64,000 nucleotides of DNA from JAUZRW01 sp034437755 (GCA_034437755.1 DAOTTV010000124.1:1-64000), one strand, 5' to 3'. Shown: positions 1-9,181, numbered from the stretch's first letter. Notes: a model not told the origin generated them from the letters alone. A program made the numbers and translations.

Positions 1-579
1 CGGGCTGATGATCGACGGCGTTGACCCTTTGCTGAAATACGTGCCATCGAGATCGAATTTTTCGCACAGGCGCTGGATGCGCTGTTGGCTGTCGCTACTT
101 AAATCGCGCTGAACTGGAAAGAGCGATTGTTCGTCGAGGCTGGCACTCGCGGGCCAACCGGCAACGATCATCGGCACGCCTAGCTTTTCGGCGGCGAGCG
201 CGGCAGAACTCAAGAAGGGGTCGATGACCATCGCGTCCGGCTTGCCACTGCGCTCCGCAAGTGCTAACAGAGCGTCAACCCCTTGTGCGACTAAATCTTC
301 GCTCAGCCATGTGTCTAATGCGCGGCGATAGCGCAGGGTGACCGCTTCTTGTGGGGACATATCGCTGAAGTCGGGCTGGGGTGGCGGCGGCCAGAGCCAA
401 CCCGTCTCTTCGATTGCTTCAAAGGGTAGCCCGTGCGCGTCGATTGCCCCGCGCAGGCTCTCTTCGCTCACCCAGATGATGTCATGTCCGCGATTTTGTA
501 GAACGATCGCTGTCTTCAAAAAGCCGCCCCAGTCGGTATGGCTGTACAGCGGGGCGGATACGCACCAAATTTTTGCCAT
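1..579 (-). CDS. UGT/MGT-like glycosyltransferase, N-terminal part (runs off left edge)
   Basis: The open frame runs from the ATG whose A lies at 579 to base 1 without a stop, giving 193 codons of an incomplete gene. The start follows AGGGA at good spacing. The N-terminus (MAKIWCVSAPLYSHTDWGGF) and the later segments around the aspartate-proline motif (MVIDPFLSSAALAAEKLGVP) resemble the acceptor-binding half of GT1/MGT-type UDP-sugar glycosyltransferases, in which a Rossmann-like domain begins with a short strand and the acceptor domain ends in a loop like the one seen before the edge (FSKGSTPSIISP). The nucleotide-sugar binding half would lie outside the window, so donor and acceptor cannot be judged. 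The gene reads away from the TPR gene at its right and shares its strand. Confidence 0.7.
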   Translation of the reverse strand, partial: MAKIWCVSAPLYSHTDWGGFLKTAIVLQNRGHDIIWVSEESLRGAIDAHGLPFEAIEETGWLWPPPPQPDFSDMSPQEAVTLRYRRALDTWLSEDLVAQGVDALLALAERSGKPDAMVIDPFLSSAALAAEKLGVPMIVAGWPASASLDEQSLFPVQRDLSSDSQQRIQRLCEKFDLDGTYFSKGSTPSIISP

Positions 580-684
580 TGTGTTCCCTCATGTGCTTCA
601 TCCTGTCAATTATGCGTGACAAGGCAGTGCCGGTCAGTTATTGGTGCGACTCTAATCGGTGTGCTGAGGATTGTACAGATGAAT

Positions 685-2805
685 TCATGCCAGCCAGTCT
701 GGTTCGATCGCCAGCATCTGTAAAATGCGGCGCAGGGTCGCTGCCTGTTCCCATGCGTCACGGGCTTGCGCGTGGTCGTCACGTTGTGCCGCTAGCCGGC
801 TCTGAAGTTCGTGCCAGTGCGCGAGATAGCGCCGGACGTTGGCGCGTTTGGCTTGCGCTTCGATGTCATCTAGCAGGGCTTGCGCGTGTGCATTGTCACC
901 AGCGTGATGAGCGACCCGCGCCTGTCCGATTGTCGCCTGTATGATGAGCGCGATCTGTTGCTGGGCCTGCGCCATTGTCAGCGCCGTGTCGTACTGTGTT
1001 TGTGCGTCATCGTATAAGCCGAATATGGCATATGTATCGCCCAAATCTGCATAGACCTGCGCCTGCTCATACGGGTGTTGGTCTAGCTGATCGCGTGCTT
1101 CCTGCTGATGTGCGAGCGCATTATCCGCTTGTCCCATGACACGATAGGCAATGCCGATGTTGTTCTTTTGCTGGGCGCTCTCAACGTCCAGGCCGTGTTC
1201 TTCGGCGATGTTGCGCGCTTGCATGGTCTCGGTCAGGGCTTGTTTGGGTTGTTTGATCTGTGCCAGCAGGCGACCATAAGCCCCGCGGCGGCGCGCTTCG
1301 GCATGGCGATCGTGCGTTTGCTGTGCTAGGTCGATCGCTTCTTCAAAAAAACCGACTGCCGAGTCAATATCGCTGTAATCAACGTAAGCCTCAGCCACTC
1401 GCGCCAGTATCGCGCCGCGTGCGCGCGGGTCGTCAATGCGGTTCAGAGCCAAGAGCGCATCGTCGTAACGCCGCAATGCCATGCGCCCATCCCCGATGCG
1501 TGTGTAAAGCGCGCCAATCTGGCATTGCAAGCGTCCGATAATCCCGTGCTGGATGTTGGCTTCGGCGAGTTTCAGCGCGTCATTATACGTGTTGAGCGCG
1601 GTGCGATAGTTGCCAGCATCCATCTGTAATTGGGCAAGGTCTTGATACACGTCGATCACGCGCAGGGGGAAGTCGTCGGCGTGGTCAATTGCGCGGGCGT
1701 ATGTCGCTTGCGCCGTGTCCGTATCGCCGATGTGTTGCTGGGCGTGTGCCAGATGGCGCAGTAAGTCGATATAGGCGGCATCGACGGGCAGGTTATCATA
1801 GGTGGCGATGGCTTGCTCTAAATACGGGATCGCGGCTTGGGGGTCGTCGCCCTGTGCTTGTGTCAAGCCGATGATCGCTTCGATCTGCGCGATTACGTCG
1901 GGGTTATCCAGTGTCTCGGCAATTGTCAGGGCTTTGCGCGCATATTCCTGCGCCAAGCCAGCATCGTTATCTCGGAGCATGGCTTTGCTCATGTTGGCGA
2001 GGGTGGTCGCATAAGTGATGTCCGGTGGCGGTGGGTCAGGGTAAAGCGCGAGAGCTTCGTTATAATGCCGCTGGGCTTGTTGGCTATCACCAGCCTCGAG
2101 ATACTGCTCCGCTAGTAGCATATGCAGATGTCGCAATTGTGCTTGATGCTGGATGGTCTCGGCGTTGGTGATTCCTTGCTGAATCACGCTGAGTCCGGTC
2201 TCGGTCTGTCCGCTCATGATGAGTGCTTTGCCCAGTTGCCCCTGAAAATAACCGACCAATTCTTGATCGCCGCTGGCTTGTAACTTGGGGATTGCCTCGC
2301 GCAGGAGATGCGTGGCATAGCTAGCATTGCGGTCATGCAGGTAAACATCAGCCAGATGCGCGGTTGCGCGCCCGCCCGCGCCCAGCGTCTGGATAGCTTC
2401 GGCAGTGGCTTTGGCGCGTTCGTAATACTGGCGCGCCTGTTCCCACTCGCCGCGCCGCTGGGCAATCACCCCCAGCGATGCCAGCGCATAGGCGAGCGGG
2501 GCGCGATGCTCTTTGGCTTCGCTCTCGTCTTTTAAATCATTGAGGACGATTTCTGCTGTGTCATAATCGCCACGGGCGATCAATATATCCGCTCGGCTCA
2601 GCGTAATATCGACTTGCATCGTCGTGTTGGCGTGGTCGTCGGCATATGCCATCGCCTCTGCTAGTGATGCCAGCGCGTCATCGTAGCGTTCGCTGTATTG
2701 TTCGCGCCGCGCTCGCTGGATCAAGTCGTTGAGGGTCATCGCCTGTGTGACGGCTTGCGGTTGCTTGGGCGATAACCAATTGCGTATGCGCTCGAAGAAT
2801 TGCAT
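685..2805 (-). CDS. Large TPR-repeat protein
   Basis: This 706-residue soluble protein has no signal peptide or membrane segment. After a short basic N-terminus (MQFFERIRNWLSPKQ), nearly the whole length is made of helical pairs of about 34-40 residues with the TPR spacing of small residues (alanine and glycine) and aromatic residues, for example units ending in YYERAKA, YNEALALYP and YARAIDHA. TPR arrays are protein-protein scaffolds, and no catalytic or DNA-binding domain is fused to this one, so its partner is unknown. Similar long TPR proteins in regulators often carry extra N-terminal domains that are absent here. It is transcribed away from the acyl-CoA dehydrogenase gene, with 188 bases between the two starts. 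The last residues (IEPDWLA) lie about 105 bases from the start of the glycosyltransferase gene downstream on the same strand. Confidence 0.85.
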   Translation of the reverse strand: MQFFERIRNWLSPKQPQAVTQAMTLNDLIQRARREQYSERYDDALASLAEAMAYADDHANTTMQVDITLSRADILIARGDYDTAEIVLNDLKDESEAKEHRAPLAYALASLGVIAQRRGEWEQARQYYERAKATAEAIQTLGAGGRATAHLADVYLHDRNASYATHLLREAIPKLQASGDQELVGYFQGQLGKALIMSGQTETGLSVIQQGITNAETIQHQAQLRHLHMLLAEQYLEAGDSQQAQRHYNEALALYPDPPPPDITYATTLANMSKAMLRDNDAGLAQEYARKALTIAETLDNPDVIAQIEAIIGLTQAQGDDPQAAIPYLEQAIATYDNLPVDAAYIDLLRHLAHAQQHIGDTDTAQATYARAIDHADDFPLRVIDVYQDLAQLQMDAGNYRTALNTYNDALKLAEANIQHGIIGRLQCQIGALYTRIGDGRMALRRYDDALLALNRIDDPRARGAILARVAEAYVDYSDIDSAVGFFEEAIDLAQQTHDRHAEARRRGAYGRLLAQIKQPKQALTETMQARNIAEEHGLDVESAQQKNNIGIAYRVMGQADNALAHQQEARDQLDQHPYEQAQVYADLGDTYAIFGLYDDAQTQYDTALTMAQAQQQIALIIQATIGQARVAHHAGDNAHAQALLDDIEAQAKRANVRRYLAHWHELQSRLAAQRDDHAQARDAWEQAATLRRILQMLAIEPDWLA

Positions 2806-2939
2806 AGAGTCGTTACTTTCTGTGGCTCGGTCGTGCTAGTCATCATAAAGCAAAACGATAAGGGCGGCATGAATGATCGTTCATGATGCGATCTGTCTTA
2901 TCACGCGCATTAAATCTAACCAGTTACTCATTGGGATGT

Positions 2940-2945
2940 TATAAT
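2940..2945 (+). promoter_or_regulatory. Perfect -10 box upstream of the acyl-CoA dehydrogenase gene
   Basis: TATAAT lies 48 bases before the chosen ATG at 2994. No good -35 hexamer is seen 16-18 bases upstream, so this is a partial promoter call. A GAGGA ribosome site follows near 2980. Confidence 0.4.
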
Positions 2946-2993
2946 GAAACCGAAGTATCAAAAAGTTATTATAGAATTAAAGAGGAATTTACA

Positions 2994-4181
2994 ATGGTCG
3001 TAGCAGAACCCCAGAACTTAAGCCTCCAAATGACTGAAGATCACGAAATGTTATTGAAAGCCGTGCGCGACTTCGCCCAGAAAGAGATTGTGCCGATTGC
3101 TGAAGAATTCGACGAGTCGGGCAATTTCCCGCTGGATACAATCAAGCAGATGGGCAAAATGGGCTTGATGGGCATCGAAGTGCCGGAAGCATACGGCGGC
3201 GCAGAGATGGATACCCTCGCCTATGTGCTGACGATGGTCGAAGTGGCGAAAGCCGATGCCAGCCACAGCACAATTTTGAGCGTCAACAACTCGCTCTATA
3301 ACTATGGCTTGATGAAATTCGGCACGGAAGCGCAGAAGCAGACATTCCTCGTTCCGGTCGCTTCTGGCGATGCCATCGGCGCGTATAGCTTGACCGAACC
3401 GGATTCCGGTAGCGATGCCGCCACTATGACGAGTCGCGCAGTTCTCAACGATGCTGGCACGCATTACGTCATCACTGGGCGTAAAAGCTGGGTGACGAGC
3501 GGCCCGGTTGCTGATTATGTCGTCGTTTTTACCATGACCGACCCCGAAAATGGCGCAAAGGGCGTGAGCGCGTTCCTCGTCGATATGAGCCAACCCGGTG
3601 TCACACGCGGCAAGAAAGAGCCGAAACTCGGCATCCGCGCTAGTGCTACCAGTGAATTGATCTTCGATGGCTACCAGGTGCCGGTCGAAAATATGCTCGG
3701 TGAGCGGGGGCAAGGCTTCAAAATCGCGATGACCGTCCTCGATGCTGGGCGTATCGGCATTGCCGCGCAAGCACTCGGCATCGCTGAAGCCGCCTATGAA
3801 GCTAGCTTGAAATATGCGCGTGAGCGTGTCGCGTTCGGTGGCCCGATTGGTCGCTTGCAGATGATCCAAGCGAAGATTGCTGATATGAAAACGCGCATCG
3901 AAGCGAGCCGCCTGCTGATTTATCAAGCCGTGGAAGCCAAGCAACGCGCGCAAGCCACCGGCGGACGCTTCACCACTGAGGCGAGTATGGCGAAACTCTT
4001 TGCTAGCGAAACCGCCGCCTTCGTCACCGATGAAGCCGTGCAGATTCACGGGGGTATGGGTTACAGTAAAGAATTCCCAGTCGAGCGTTACTATCGTGAT
4101 GCACGTATCACCCGCATTTACGAAGGCACGAGCGAAATCCAACGGATGGTCATTGCGCGTAACGAACTCGGCTTGCGCTAA
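2994..4181 (+). CDS. Acyl-CoA dehydrogenase (short/medium chain type)
   Basis: This 395-residue flavoenzyme is of normal family length. The start at 2994 was chosen over an upstream in-frame start because AGAGGAA lies just before it and because family homology begins there. Seen motifs are the FAD-binding signature YSLTEPDSGSD in the middle domain and the C-terminal signature RITRIYEGTSEIQR. Glu377 in the latter is the expected catalytic base in the position used by butyryl-CoA and short-chain enzymes. Enzymes of this family oxidise acyl-CoA to 2-enoyl-CoA and pass electrons to ETF; chain length cannot be read with certainty. It is followed by a strong terminator, so it is probably a single-gene unit. 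Its nearness to propionyl/methylmalonyl-CoA genes suggests a role in fatty acid or branched-chain amino acid breakdown. Confidence 0.93.
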   Translation: MVVAEPQNLSLQMTEDHEMLLKAVRDFAQKEIVPIAEEFDESGNFPLDTIKQMGKMGLMGIEVPEAYGGAEMDTLAYVLTMVEVAKADASHSTILSVNNSLYNYGLMKFGTEAQKQTFLVPVASGDAIGAYSLTEPDSGSDAATMTSRAVLNDAGTHYVITGRKSWVTSGPVADYVVVFTMTDPENGAKGVSAFLVDMSQPGVTRGKKEPKLGIRASATSELIFDGYQVPVENMLGERGQGFKIAMTVLDAGRIGIAAQALGIAEAAYEASLKYARERVAFGGPIGRLQMIQAKIADMKTRIEASRLLIYQAVEAKQRAQATGGRFTTEASMAKLFASETAAFVTDEAVQIHGGMGYSKEFPVERYYRDARITRIYEGTSEIQRMVIARNELGLR

Positions 4182-4238
4182 ATAGATCACGAAGCGGCGC
4201 ATTTTTACAGTTGGGGTGATCTGATGCCCCCTACATTC

Positions 4239-4280
4239 GCGCTCTTTCTCGCCCATAGATCGAGAAAGGGCGCTGTTTTT
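4239..4280 (+). terminator. Rho-independent terminator after the acyl-CoA dehydrogenase gene
   Basis: A 13-bp stem (4239-4251 with 4261-4273, one T-G wobble) closes a 9-base loop and is followed by TGTTTTT. Confidence 0.85.
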
Positions 4281-4314
4281 ACAATTCCCTACACGACAGA
4301 AAGATACTTATTTC

Positions 4315-5355
4315 ATGAAAGCGGCAGTAATTAAAGAACATGGTGATTTAGACGTTGTAAACATGGTCGATGATTTGCCCGTACCCCAACCCGGACGCGG
4401 TGAAGTGCGGGTTCGCATCAAAGCGGCGGCACTCAATCGCCTCGATTTGTTCGTGCGGCGCGGCTGGAAAGGCTTACAACTTGACTTCCCGCATGTCATC
4501 GGCAGTGATGGCGCAGGCATTATCGACAAACTCGGCGCGGGCGTGACCAACGTCAGCGCGGGCGATCATGTCGCGATTGACCCATCGATTTTCCCGGAGA
4601 ACCCGACCGCAAGCGGCGATTACGAAAACCAGATTCGCCCCCTGCAAATCGTCGGCGAACATCGCGGCGGCTTCGCGGCAGAATACGTGATCGTTCCGGC
4701 GCGGAATTGCGTCGTGATGCCCGATGATTTTAGCTTTACCGAAGCGGCGGCGGCGGGCTTGGTCTACGTCACGGCATGGCACTCGTTGATTACACGCGGC
4801 GGATTCCAAGCTGGTGAAGATATTCTGATTGTCGGCGCGGGTGGTGGGGTCAACTCTGCCAGTATCCAGATTGCGCGCCTCGCGGGTGCGGGGACGATTT
4901 ACGTCGTCGGCAGTACCGCCGAAAAGTGCGAACAAGCCCAGCAACTGGGCGCAGACGTGACCATCAATCGTGAAGACACCGATAATTGGTCGAAAGCGAT
5001 GTACAAGCTGACCAACAAGCGCGGGGTCGATGTCGTGGTCGATAATGTCGGGCAGGCAACACTCCCGCTCAGTATTCGGGCAGTACGTCCCGGCGGGCGC
5101 GTGCTGGTCGTCGGTGGCACGACGGGCTACGATGCCCAGATCAACGTCGCGCAACTCTTCTACTATCATGTGGCGATCATCGGTAGCACGATGGGCGAGC
5201 ATAAAGATTATGTAGACGTGATGAACTTGATCTTCAAGGGCAAGCTCAACGCGGTCATCGGCAAAACTTTCCCCCTTGCTGAGGCACAAGAAGCCCAGCG
5301 CACCCTCGAAAACTTCGATGTCTTCGGCAAAGTGGTCATCACCTTGGATGATTGA
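4315..5355 (+). CDS. MDR-family zinc-type alcohol dehydrogenase / quinone oxidoreductase
   Basis: This 346-residue protein has the two-domain medium-chain dehydrogenase layout: an N-terminal GroES-like fold (residues about 1-130, with GSDGAGIIDKLGAGV) and a nucleotide-binding Rossmann domain whose glycine-rich turn is GAGGGVNSASIQIA. The cysteine quartet that binds structural zinc in classical alcohol dehydrogenases is not evident, so a quinone-oxidoreductase or enoyl-reductase type reaction using NAD(P)H is more likely than alcohol oxidation. The substrate is unknown. The start lies just after the upstream terminator, and the gene appears to be transcribed alone. Confidence is high for the family and low for the reaction. 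Confidence 0.85.
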   Translation: MKAAVIKEHGDLDVVNMVDDLPVPQPGRGEVRVRIKAAALNRLDLFVRRGWKGLQLDFPHVIGSDGAGIIDKLGAGVTNVSAGDHVAIDPSIFPENPTASGDYENQIRPLQIVGEHRGGFAAEYVIVPARNCVVMPDDFSFTEAAAAGLVYVTAWHSLITRGGFQAGEDILIVGAGGGVNSASIQIARLAGAGTIYVVGSTAEKCEQAQQLGADVTINREDTDNWSKAMYKLTNKRGVDVVVDNVGQATLPLSIRAVRPGGRVLVVGGTTGYDAQINVAQLFYYHVAIIGSTMGEHKDYVDVMNLIFKGKLNAVIGKTFPLAEAQEAQRTLENFDVFGKVVITLDD

Positions 5356-5474
5356 TAGATTAAAACCTGAGGATGGGCTGGCGTAATTTTGCCTATCCTC
5401 GCGCCACAGCTTGCTACTCTATGCTATACTGGATGCGTATCGTTATACCGTAATAAATACAGAAAGACAACGAT

Positions 5475-5948
5475 ATGGCATATCATGATACAGCTTTGCG
5501 CTCGTTGGTCGAGCGGGTCGCGGTCGCGCCGTTACGCCAGTTGTGCCAGCAACCGACAGTACAGGCGGCTTATCGCATCATCGCTTATTATGACGATCGA
5601 CAAACCTATCACTCCGTTGCGACGCTCATCTGCGAACGCGGACAGGCGACGCATCCCTTGCATGTGATTTACGATGGCTTGTTCGATCACCAAGCGGTGG
5701 TGCATCACGTCGCGCAGACTGATGTCGAACGCCTCGCCAGAGCCTTGCAAAAAGCTAAGTTCGATACGCTCGCTGACCAGCCCGACCTGCTCCGTAGTCC
5801 GCGTGTGCTGTGGCGGGTGGAGCGTGCCGCCGGCACCTTGTATCATCAGGTATTGTTTGCCTCGGATGTGCCAGAAAAGCCATATAGCCAGATTGCGAAC
5901 GTGATCGATGCCTACCTACCGGAGGCCATCCGCGAAGTCCAGCGTTGA
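5475..5948 (+). CDS. Hypothetical protein, 157 aa
   Basis: No family was recognised. The protein is soluble, with no signal or membrane segment and alternating helix-prone and strand-prone stretches; aromatic and histidine residues are common (DDRQTYHSVATLICERG, HHVAQTDVERL). The ATG at 5475 follows a weak AGAAAG ribosome site. The gene ends 51 bases before the CYTH protein gene on the same strand, so the two may be cotranscribed. The real coding nature is supported by a full-length open frame with codon use like its neighbours and by the tight fit between flanking genes. Confidence 0.65.
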   Translation: MAYHDTALRSLVERVAVAPLRQLCQQPTVQAAYRIIAYYDDRQTYHSVATLICERGQATHPLHVIYDGLFDHQAVVHHVAQTDVERLARALQKAKFDTLADQPDLLRSPRVLWRVERAAGTLYHQVLFASDVPEKPYSQIANVIDAYLPEAIREVQR

Positions 5949-5999
5949 TAATCCGTCCGCAATTGTTGATAAACACCAGTCGAAATGAGGGACAATATC

Positions 6000-6614
6000 A
6001 TGAGTCATAACCAGACTGAAATTGAAGTCAAGTTACACACGCCCGATCACACGGCGATAATCGCCCGGTTAAACGCGCTCAATGCCGATCTGGTACAAGC
6101 GCGCATCCACGAGTACAACGTGCGCTACGATACCGACGGCGCTCTGCTCGAACGGGGCGAAGCCCTGCGCTTGCGCCGTGATGGACGCATCCGCCTGACG
6201 TACAAGGGCATGAAAACGTTCGATCAGGGCTTGAGCCACCGCCAAGAACTCGAAGTCGATGTGAGCGACTTCGAGACAATGAGCCTGATGCTCGAACGCT
6301 TCGGCTATCAACCGTATATGGTCTACGAGAAGTATCGCACGACCTATCAGCTACACGGTGCCGAGATCATGCTCGATGAATTGCCCTATGGTAACTTCAC
6401 CGAGATCGAAGGCGAGACGAGAGCCATCCATAAGGTGTTACAAGCCCTCTCGTTAGAAGAAGTCGAACGCCGCAGTGAGAGCTACACGCGCATCTTTGAA
6501 TTTGTCAAGCATCATCTCGAACTCAATTTCCGGGACCTGACATTTGACAATTTTAAAGATGTCGAAGTTCCTGAAAGCGCGTTTATTCCGCCGGGAAGCA
6601 TTGTTATCGAATGA
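6000..6614 (+). CDS. CYTH-domain protein (class IV adenylate cyclase / triphosphatase family)
   Basis: The 204-residue protein starts at 6000, where a GAGGGA ribosome site sits at good spacing; an earlier in-frame ATG at 5985 is less likely. The N-terminal EIEVK (residues 7-11) is the ExExK signature of the CYTH fold, and later charged strands (ALRLRRDGRIRLTYKG, then MVYEKYRTTYQL and LDELPYGNFTEIEGE) supply the basic and acidic residues that line the tunnel binding triphosphate and metal ions. Members hydrolyse inorganic triphosphate or thiamine triphosphate, or make cAMP; the sequence alone does not decide. The -35 box of the next gene overlaps the stop codon of this one. Confidence 0.87.
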   Translation: MSHNQTEIEVKLHTPDHTAIIARLNALNADLVQARIHEYNVRYDTDGALLERGEALRLRRDGRIRLTYKGMKTFDQGLSHRQELEVDVSDFETMSLMLERFGYQPYMVYEKYRTTYQLHGAEIMLDELPYGNFTEIEGETRAIHKVLQALSLEEVERRSESYTRIFEFVKHHLELNFRDLTFDNFKDVEVPESAFIPPGSIVIE

Positions 6615-6639
6615 CAAGCGTGCTGAATCGCGCTATGAT
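6611..6639 (+). promoter_or_regulatory. Sigma70-type promoter for methylmalonyl-CoA mutase gene
   Basis: ATGACA at 6611-6616 (five of six consensus bases) and TATGAT at 6634-6639 (five of six) are separated by exactly 17 bases. The -35 box overlaps the stop codon of the CYTH gene. The mutase ATG is 38 bases after the -10 box. Confidence 0.7.
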
Positions 6640-6677
6640 AGGGCGAATAGTGGACTTAGCGAAAGTATCATGATCCG

Positions 6678-8333
6678 ATGAGTATTCTTGAGAGCTTACA
6701 ACGTTGGGAACAAGGATCTGTGGCGAAGGCGACGGCGCGCTTTCCAGAACGCAAAGAGCGCTTCACAACGTCGTCCGATATTGAAGTCAAACGGCTTTAT
6801 ACGCCGGCAGATGTCCCAGACGATTACGAAGCAACCCTGGGCTTCCCCGGCGAATACCCGTTTGCACGCGGGGTACAACCGACAATGTACCGCAGTCGCT
6901 TTTGGACAATGCGCCAGTACGCCGGCTTTGGCACCGCGCAGGAGTCGAACGCGCGTTATCGCTTCTTGCTCGAAAAAGGGCAGAGCGGGCTATCAGTCGC
7001 GTTTGATCTGCCGACGCAGATTGGCTATGATGCCGATGATGCGATGGCGGCGGGCGAAGTCGGCAAAGTCGGCGTGAGCATCAGCAGTATCCACGATATG
7101 ATGACGCTCTTCGATCAAATCCCGCTCGATAAAGTCTCTACCAGTATGACAATCAACGCACCGGCAACCGTCCTGCTGGCGATGTATATCGTCGTCGGGC
7201 GGCGGCAAGGCGTGGAAGATAAGCAGTTGCGCGGCACTGTTCAGAATGACATCCTCAAGGAATATATCGCACGCGGCACGTATATCTACCCGCCGAAAGC
7301 CTCTATGCGTTTAATCACCGATCTCTTCGCCTACTGCCACGATAACGTCCCGCGCTGGAACACGATCAGCATCAGTGGCTATCACATCCGCGAAGCCGGC
7401 AGTACCGCCGTGCAAGAAGTCGCCTTCACGCTGGCGAACGGCATTGCTTACGTCAACGCCGCGCTGGATGTCGGCTTAGACGTGGACGAATTCGCGCCAC
7501 AGTTGTCGTTCTTCTTCAACGCGCATAACAACTTCCTCGAAGAAGTTGCCAAGTTCCGCGCCGCCCGTAAATTGTGGGCGACGATCATGAAAGAACGCTT
7601 CAACGCGCAAAAAGCCAAGAGCTTACGGATGCGCTTCCATACGCAGACCGGCGGCAGTACGCTGACCGCACAACAACCTGAAAATAATATCGTGCGTGTG
7701 GCACTGCAAGCCCTCTCGGCAGTGATGGGCGGGACACAGTCGCTCCATACCAACAGCATGGACGAAGCGCTCTCCCTCCCAACCGAGAAAGCGGTGCAGA
7801 TTGCCCTGCGTACCCAGCAAATCATCGCCTATGAAACGGGCGTGGGCGATACGGTCGATCCGCTGGCGGGCAGTTACTACATCGAGGCGCTGACAGAAGA
7901 GATCGTCAACCGCGCCGAAGCCTACCTCCAGCAGATCGATGATCGGGGTGGCGCGCTGAAAGCGATCGAAGATGGTTACGTTAACCAGCAGATACAGAAC
8001 GCGGCTTATGATTATCAACGGGCGCTGGAACAAAACGACGAGATTATCGTCGGTGTGAATAACTTCACCGTCGATGAAGAAGTCGAAGCCGAGCTACTGC
8101 GGGTTGACCCGGCGATTGAGCAAGCTGCACACGAACGCCTGCAACAACTACGCGCCACCCGCGATAACGAAAAGGTGAGCGCCCTGCGCCAACAATTAGA
8201 AACAGCCGCTAAAGGTGATGACAACCTGATGCCGTTGATTGTCGAATGTGTTGATAACGATGTCACGCTGGGCGAAGTCTGCCATAGTTTACGCGCGGTC
8301 TTCGGTGAGTATCGCCCGCAGGTCATGGTCTAG
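6678..8333 (+). CDS. mutA: Methylmalonyl-CoA mutase, large (substrate-binding) subunit
   Basis: The 551-residue protein covers the TIM-barrel substrate domain only. The cobalamin-binding domain that follows it in fused enzymes is absent, as in the two-gene form where a small B12-binding subunit is separate; that subunit is not in this window. Seen motifs are TMYRSRFWTMRQYAGFGTA near the N-terminus and GQSGLSVAFDLPTQIGYDAD. Tyr71 and Arg199 fall at the positions of Tyr89 and Arg207 of the Propionibacterium enzyme, which favours methylmalonyl-CoA over isobutyryl-CoA mutase, where these differ. The enzyme interconverts (R)-methylmalonyl-CoA and succinyl-CoA, closing propionyl-CoA breakdown. The acyl-CoA carboxylase genes 2 kb downstream would feed it. 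It has its own promoter. Confidence 0.93.
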   Translation: MSILESLQRWEQGSVAKATARFPERKERFTTSSDIEVKRLYTPADVPDDYEATLGFPGEYPFARGVQPTMYRSRFWTMRQYAGFGTAQESNARYRFLLEKGQSGLSVAFDLPTQIGYDADDAMAAGEVGKVGVSISSIHDMMTLFDQIPLDKVSTSMTINAPATVLLAMYIVVGRRQGVEDKQLRGTVQNDILKEYIARGTYIYPPKASMRLITDLFAYCHDNVPRWNTISISGYHIREAGSTAVQEVAFTLANGIAYVNAALDVGLDVDEFAPQLSFFFNAHNNFLEEVAKFRAARKLWATIMKERFNAQKAKSLRMRFHTQTGGSTLTAQQPENNIVRVALQALSAVMGGTQSLHTNSMDEALSLPTEKAVQIALRTQQIIAYETGVGDTVDPLAGSYYIEALTEEIVNRAEAYLQQIDDRGGALKAIEDGYVNQQIQNAAYDYQRALEQNDEIIVGVNNFTVDEEVEAELLRVDPAIEQAAHERLQQLRATRDNEKVSALRQQLETAAKGDDNLMPLIVECVDNDVTLGEVCHSLRAVFGEYRPQVMV

Positions 8334-8339
8334 GCACGC

Positions 8340-9164
8340 ATGACGATCTTTCGCTGTCCGGTCTGTGCGGTGCCCCTGCATCGCACAGATACGACCTATC
8401 ATTGCGATCACGGGCACAGCTTCGATATTGCCCGACAGGGCTATGTGAATCTGCTCTTAGCCCATCACCGCGGGTCGAACCAAGCCGGCGATAGCCGCGC
8501 GATGGTCGACCAGCGGCGCGCGTTTTTGTCGCGCGGCTACTATACACCCCTCACCCGGACGTTAATCGAGTCGCTACAGGCGATCACAACACCGCCACAA
8601 GCGAGCTTGTTAGACCTTGGCTGTGGTGAGGGCTATTATCTGGCGACGATCGCGCAGACGCTCGGTGATGCGTGGCATTACTATGGTATCGACATCTCGA
8701 AGGCGGCGATTAAGCTAGCGGCGGGGCGGACGCCGGCACTCGCGCTGGCAGTGGCGAACGCGCATCATCTGCCGGTGCAAGATCACAGCGCGGATGTGGT
8801 GCTGATCGTGTTCGCGCCTTACAATGCTGAAGAACTCGCCCGGATTTGTAAGCCAACGACGCGGGTCGTGCTGGTCACGCCTGATCGCGGGCATCTGCAC
8901 GAGTTGCGCGCGCATCTCTACGACGAAGTGCGCCCCTACAGCGACGATCGCCATCAGGCACTCGCGCAGTATTTTGCACGCCAGCAGGTCGTGCAGGTCA
9001 CGGCGCAAATCACCCTGACGACGCGCGATGACATCCAAGCATTGTTACAAATGACACCGTTCTACTGGCAAAGCCCAGCCGACAGGCAAGCGGCACTTCT
9101 CCAGCACGATATGCTCGATTTGACGCTCTCGTTTGCCATCTCACACTATCAATTGCTACCCTGA
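8340..9164 (+). CDS. rlmA: 23S rRNA guanine N1-methyltransferase, RlmA family
   Basis: The 274-residue protein begins with a zinc knuckle (FRCPVCAVPL, then YHCDHGHSFD) followed by the family signature RQGYVNLL and the segment RRAFLSRGYYTPL, all in the order of RlmA/RrmA and TlrB proteins. The SAM-binding motif LLDLGCGEGYYLA lies in the middle. Family members methylate G745 or G748 in helix 35 of 23S rRNA; TlrB-type members give tylosin resistance, but resistance cannot be inferred here. The start lies 6 bases after the mutase stop, so it is probably in the same transcript although functionally unrelated. Confidence 0.88.
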   Translation: MTIFRCPVCAVPLHRTDTTYHCDHGHSFDIARQGYVNLLLAHHRGSNQAGDSRAMVDQRRAFLSRGYYTPLTRTLIESLQAITTPPQASLLDLGCGEGYYLATIAQTLGDAWHYYGIDISKAAIKLAAGRTPALALAVANAHHLPVQDHSADVVLIVFAPYNAEELARICKPTTRVVLVTPDRGHLHELRAHLYDEVRPYSDDRHQALAQYFARQQVVQVTAQITLTTRDDIQALLQMTPFYWQSPADRQAALLQHDMLDLTLSFAISHYQLLP

Positions 9165-9181
9165 AAGGACGCAAGATCGCT

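Noticed and set aside
3051..4256. Long minus-strand open frame opposite the acyl-CoA dehydrogenase gene
   Set aside because: It is a 401-codon antisense frame over a clear plus-strand gene. Its translation is rich in His, Arg and Phe as expected from reversed codon use, and it matches no family.
4474..5289. Minus-strand open frame opposite the MDR oxidoreductase gene
   Set aside because: Antisense shadow; composition is typical of reversed GC-biased codons.
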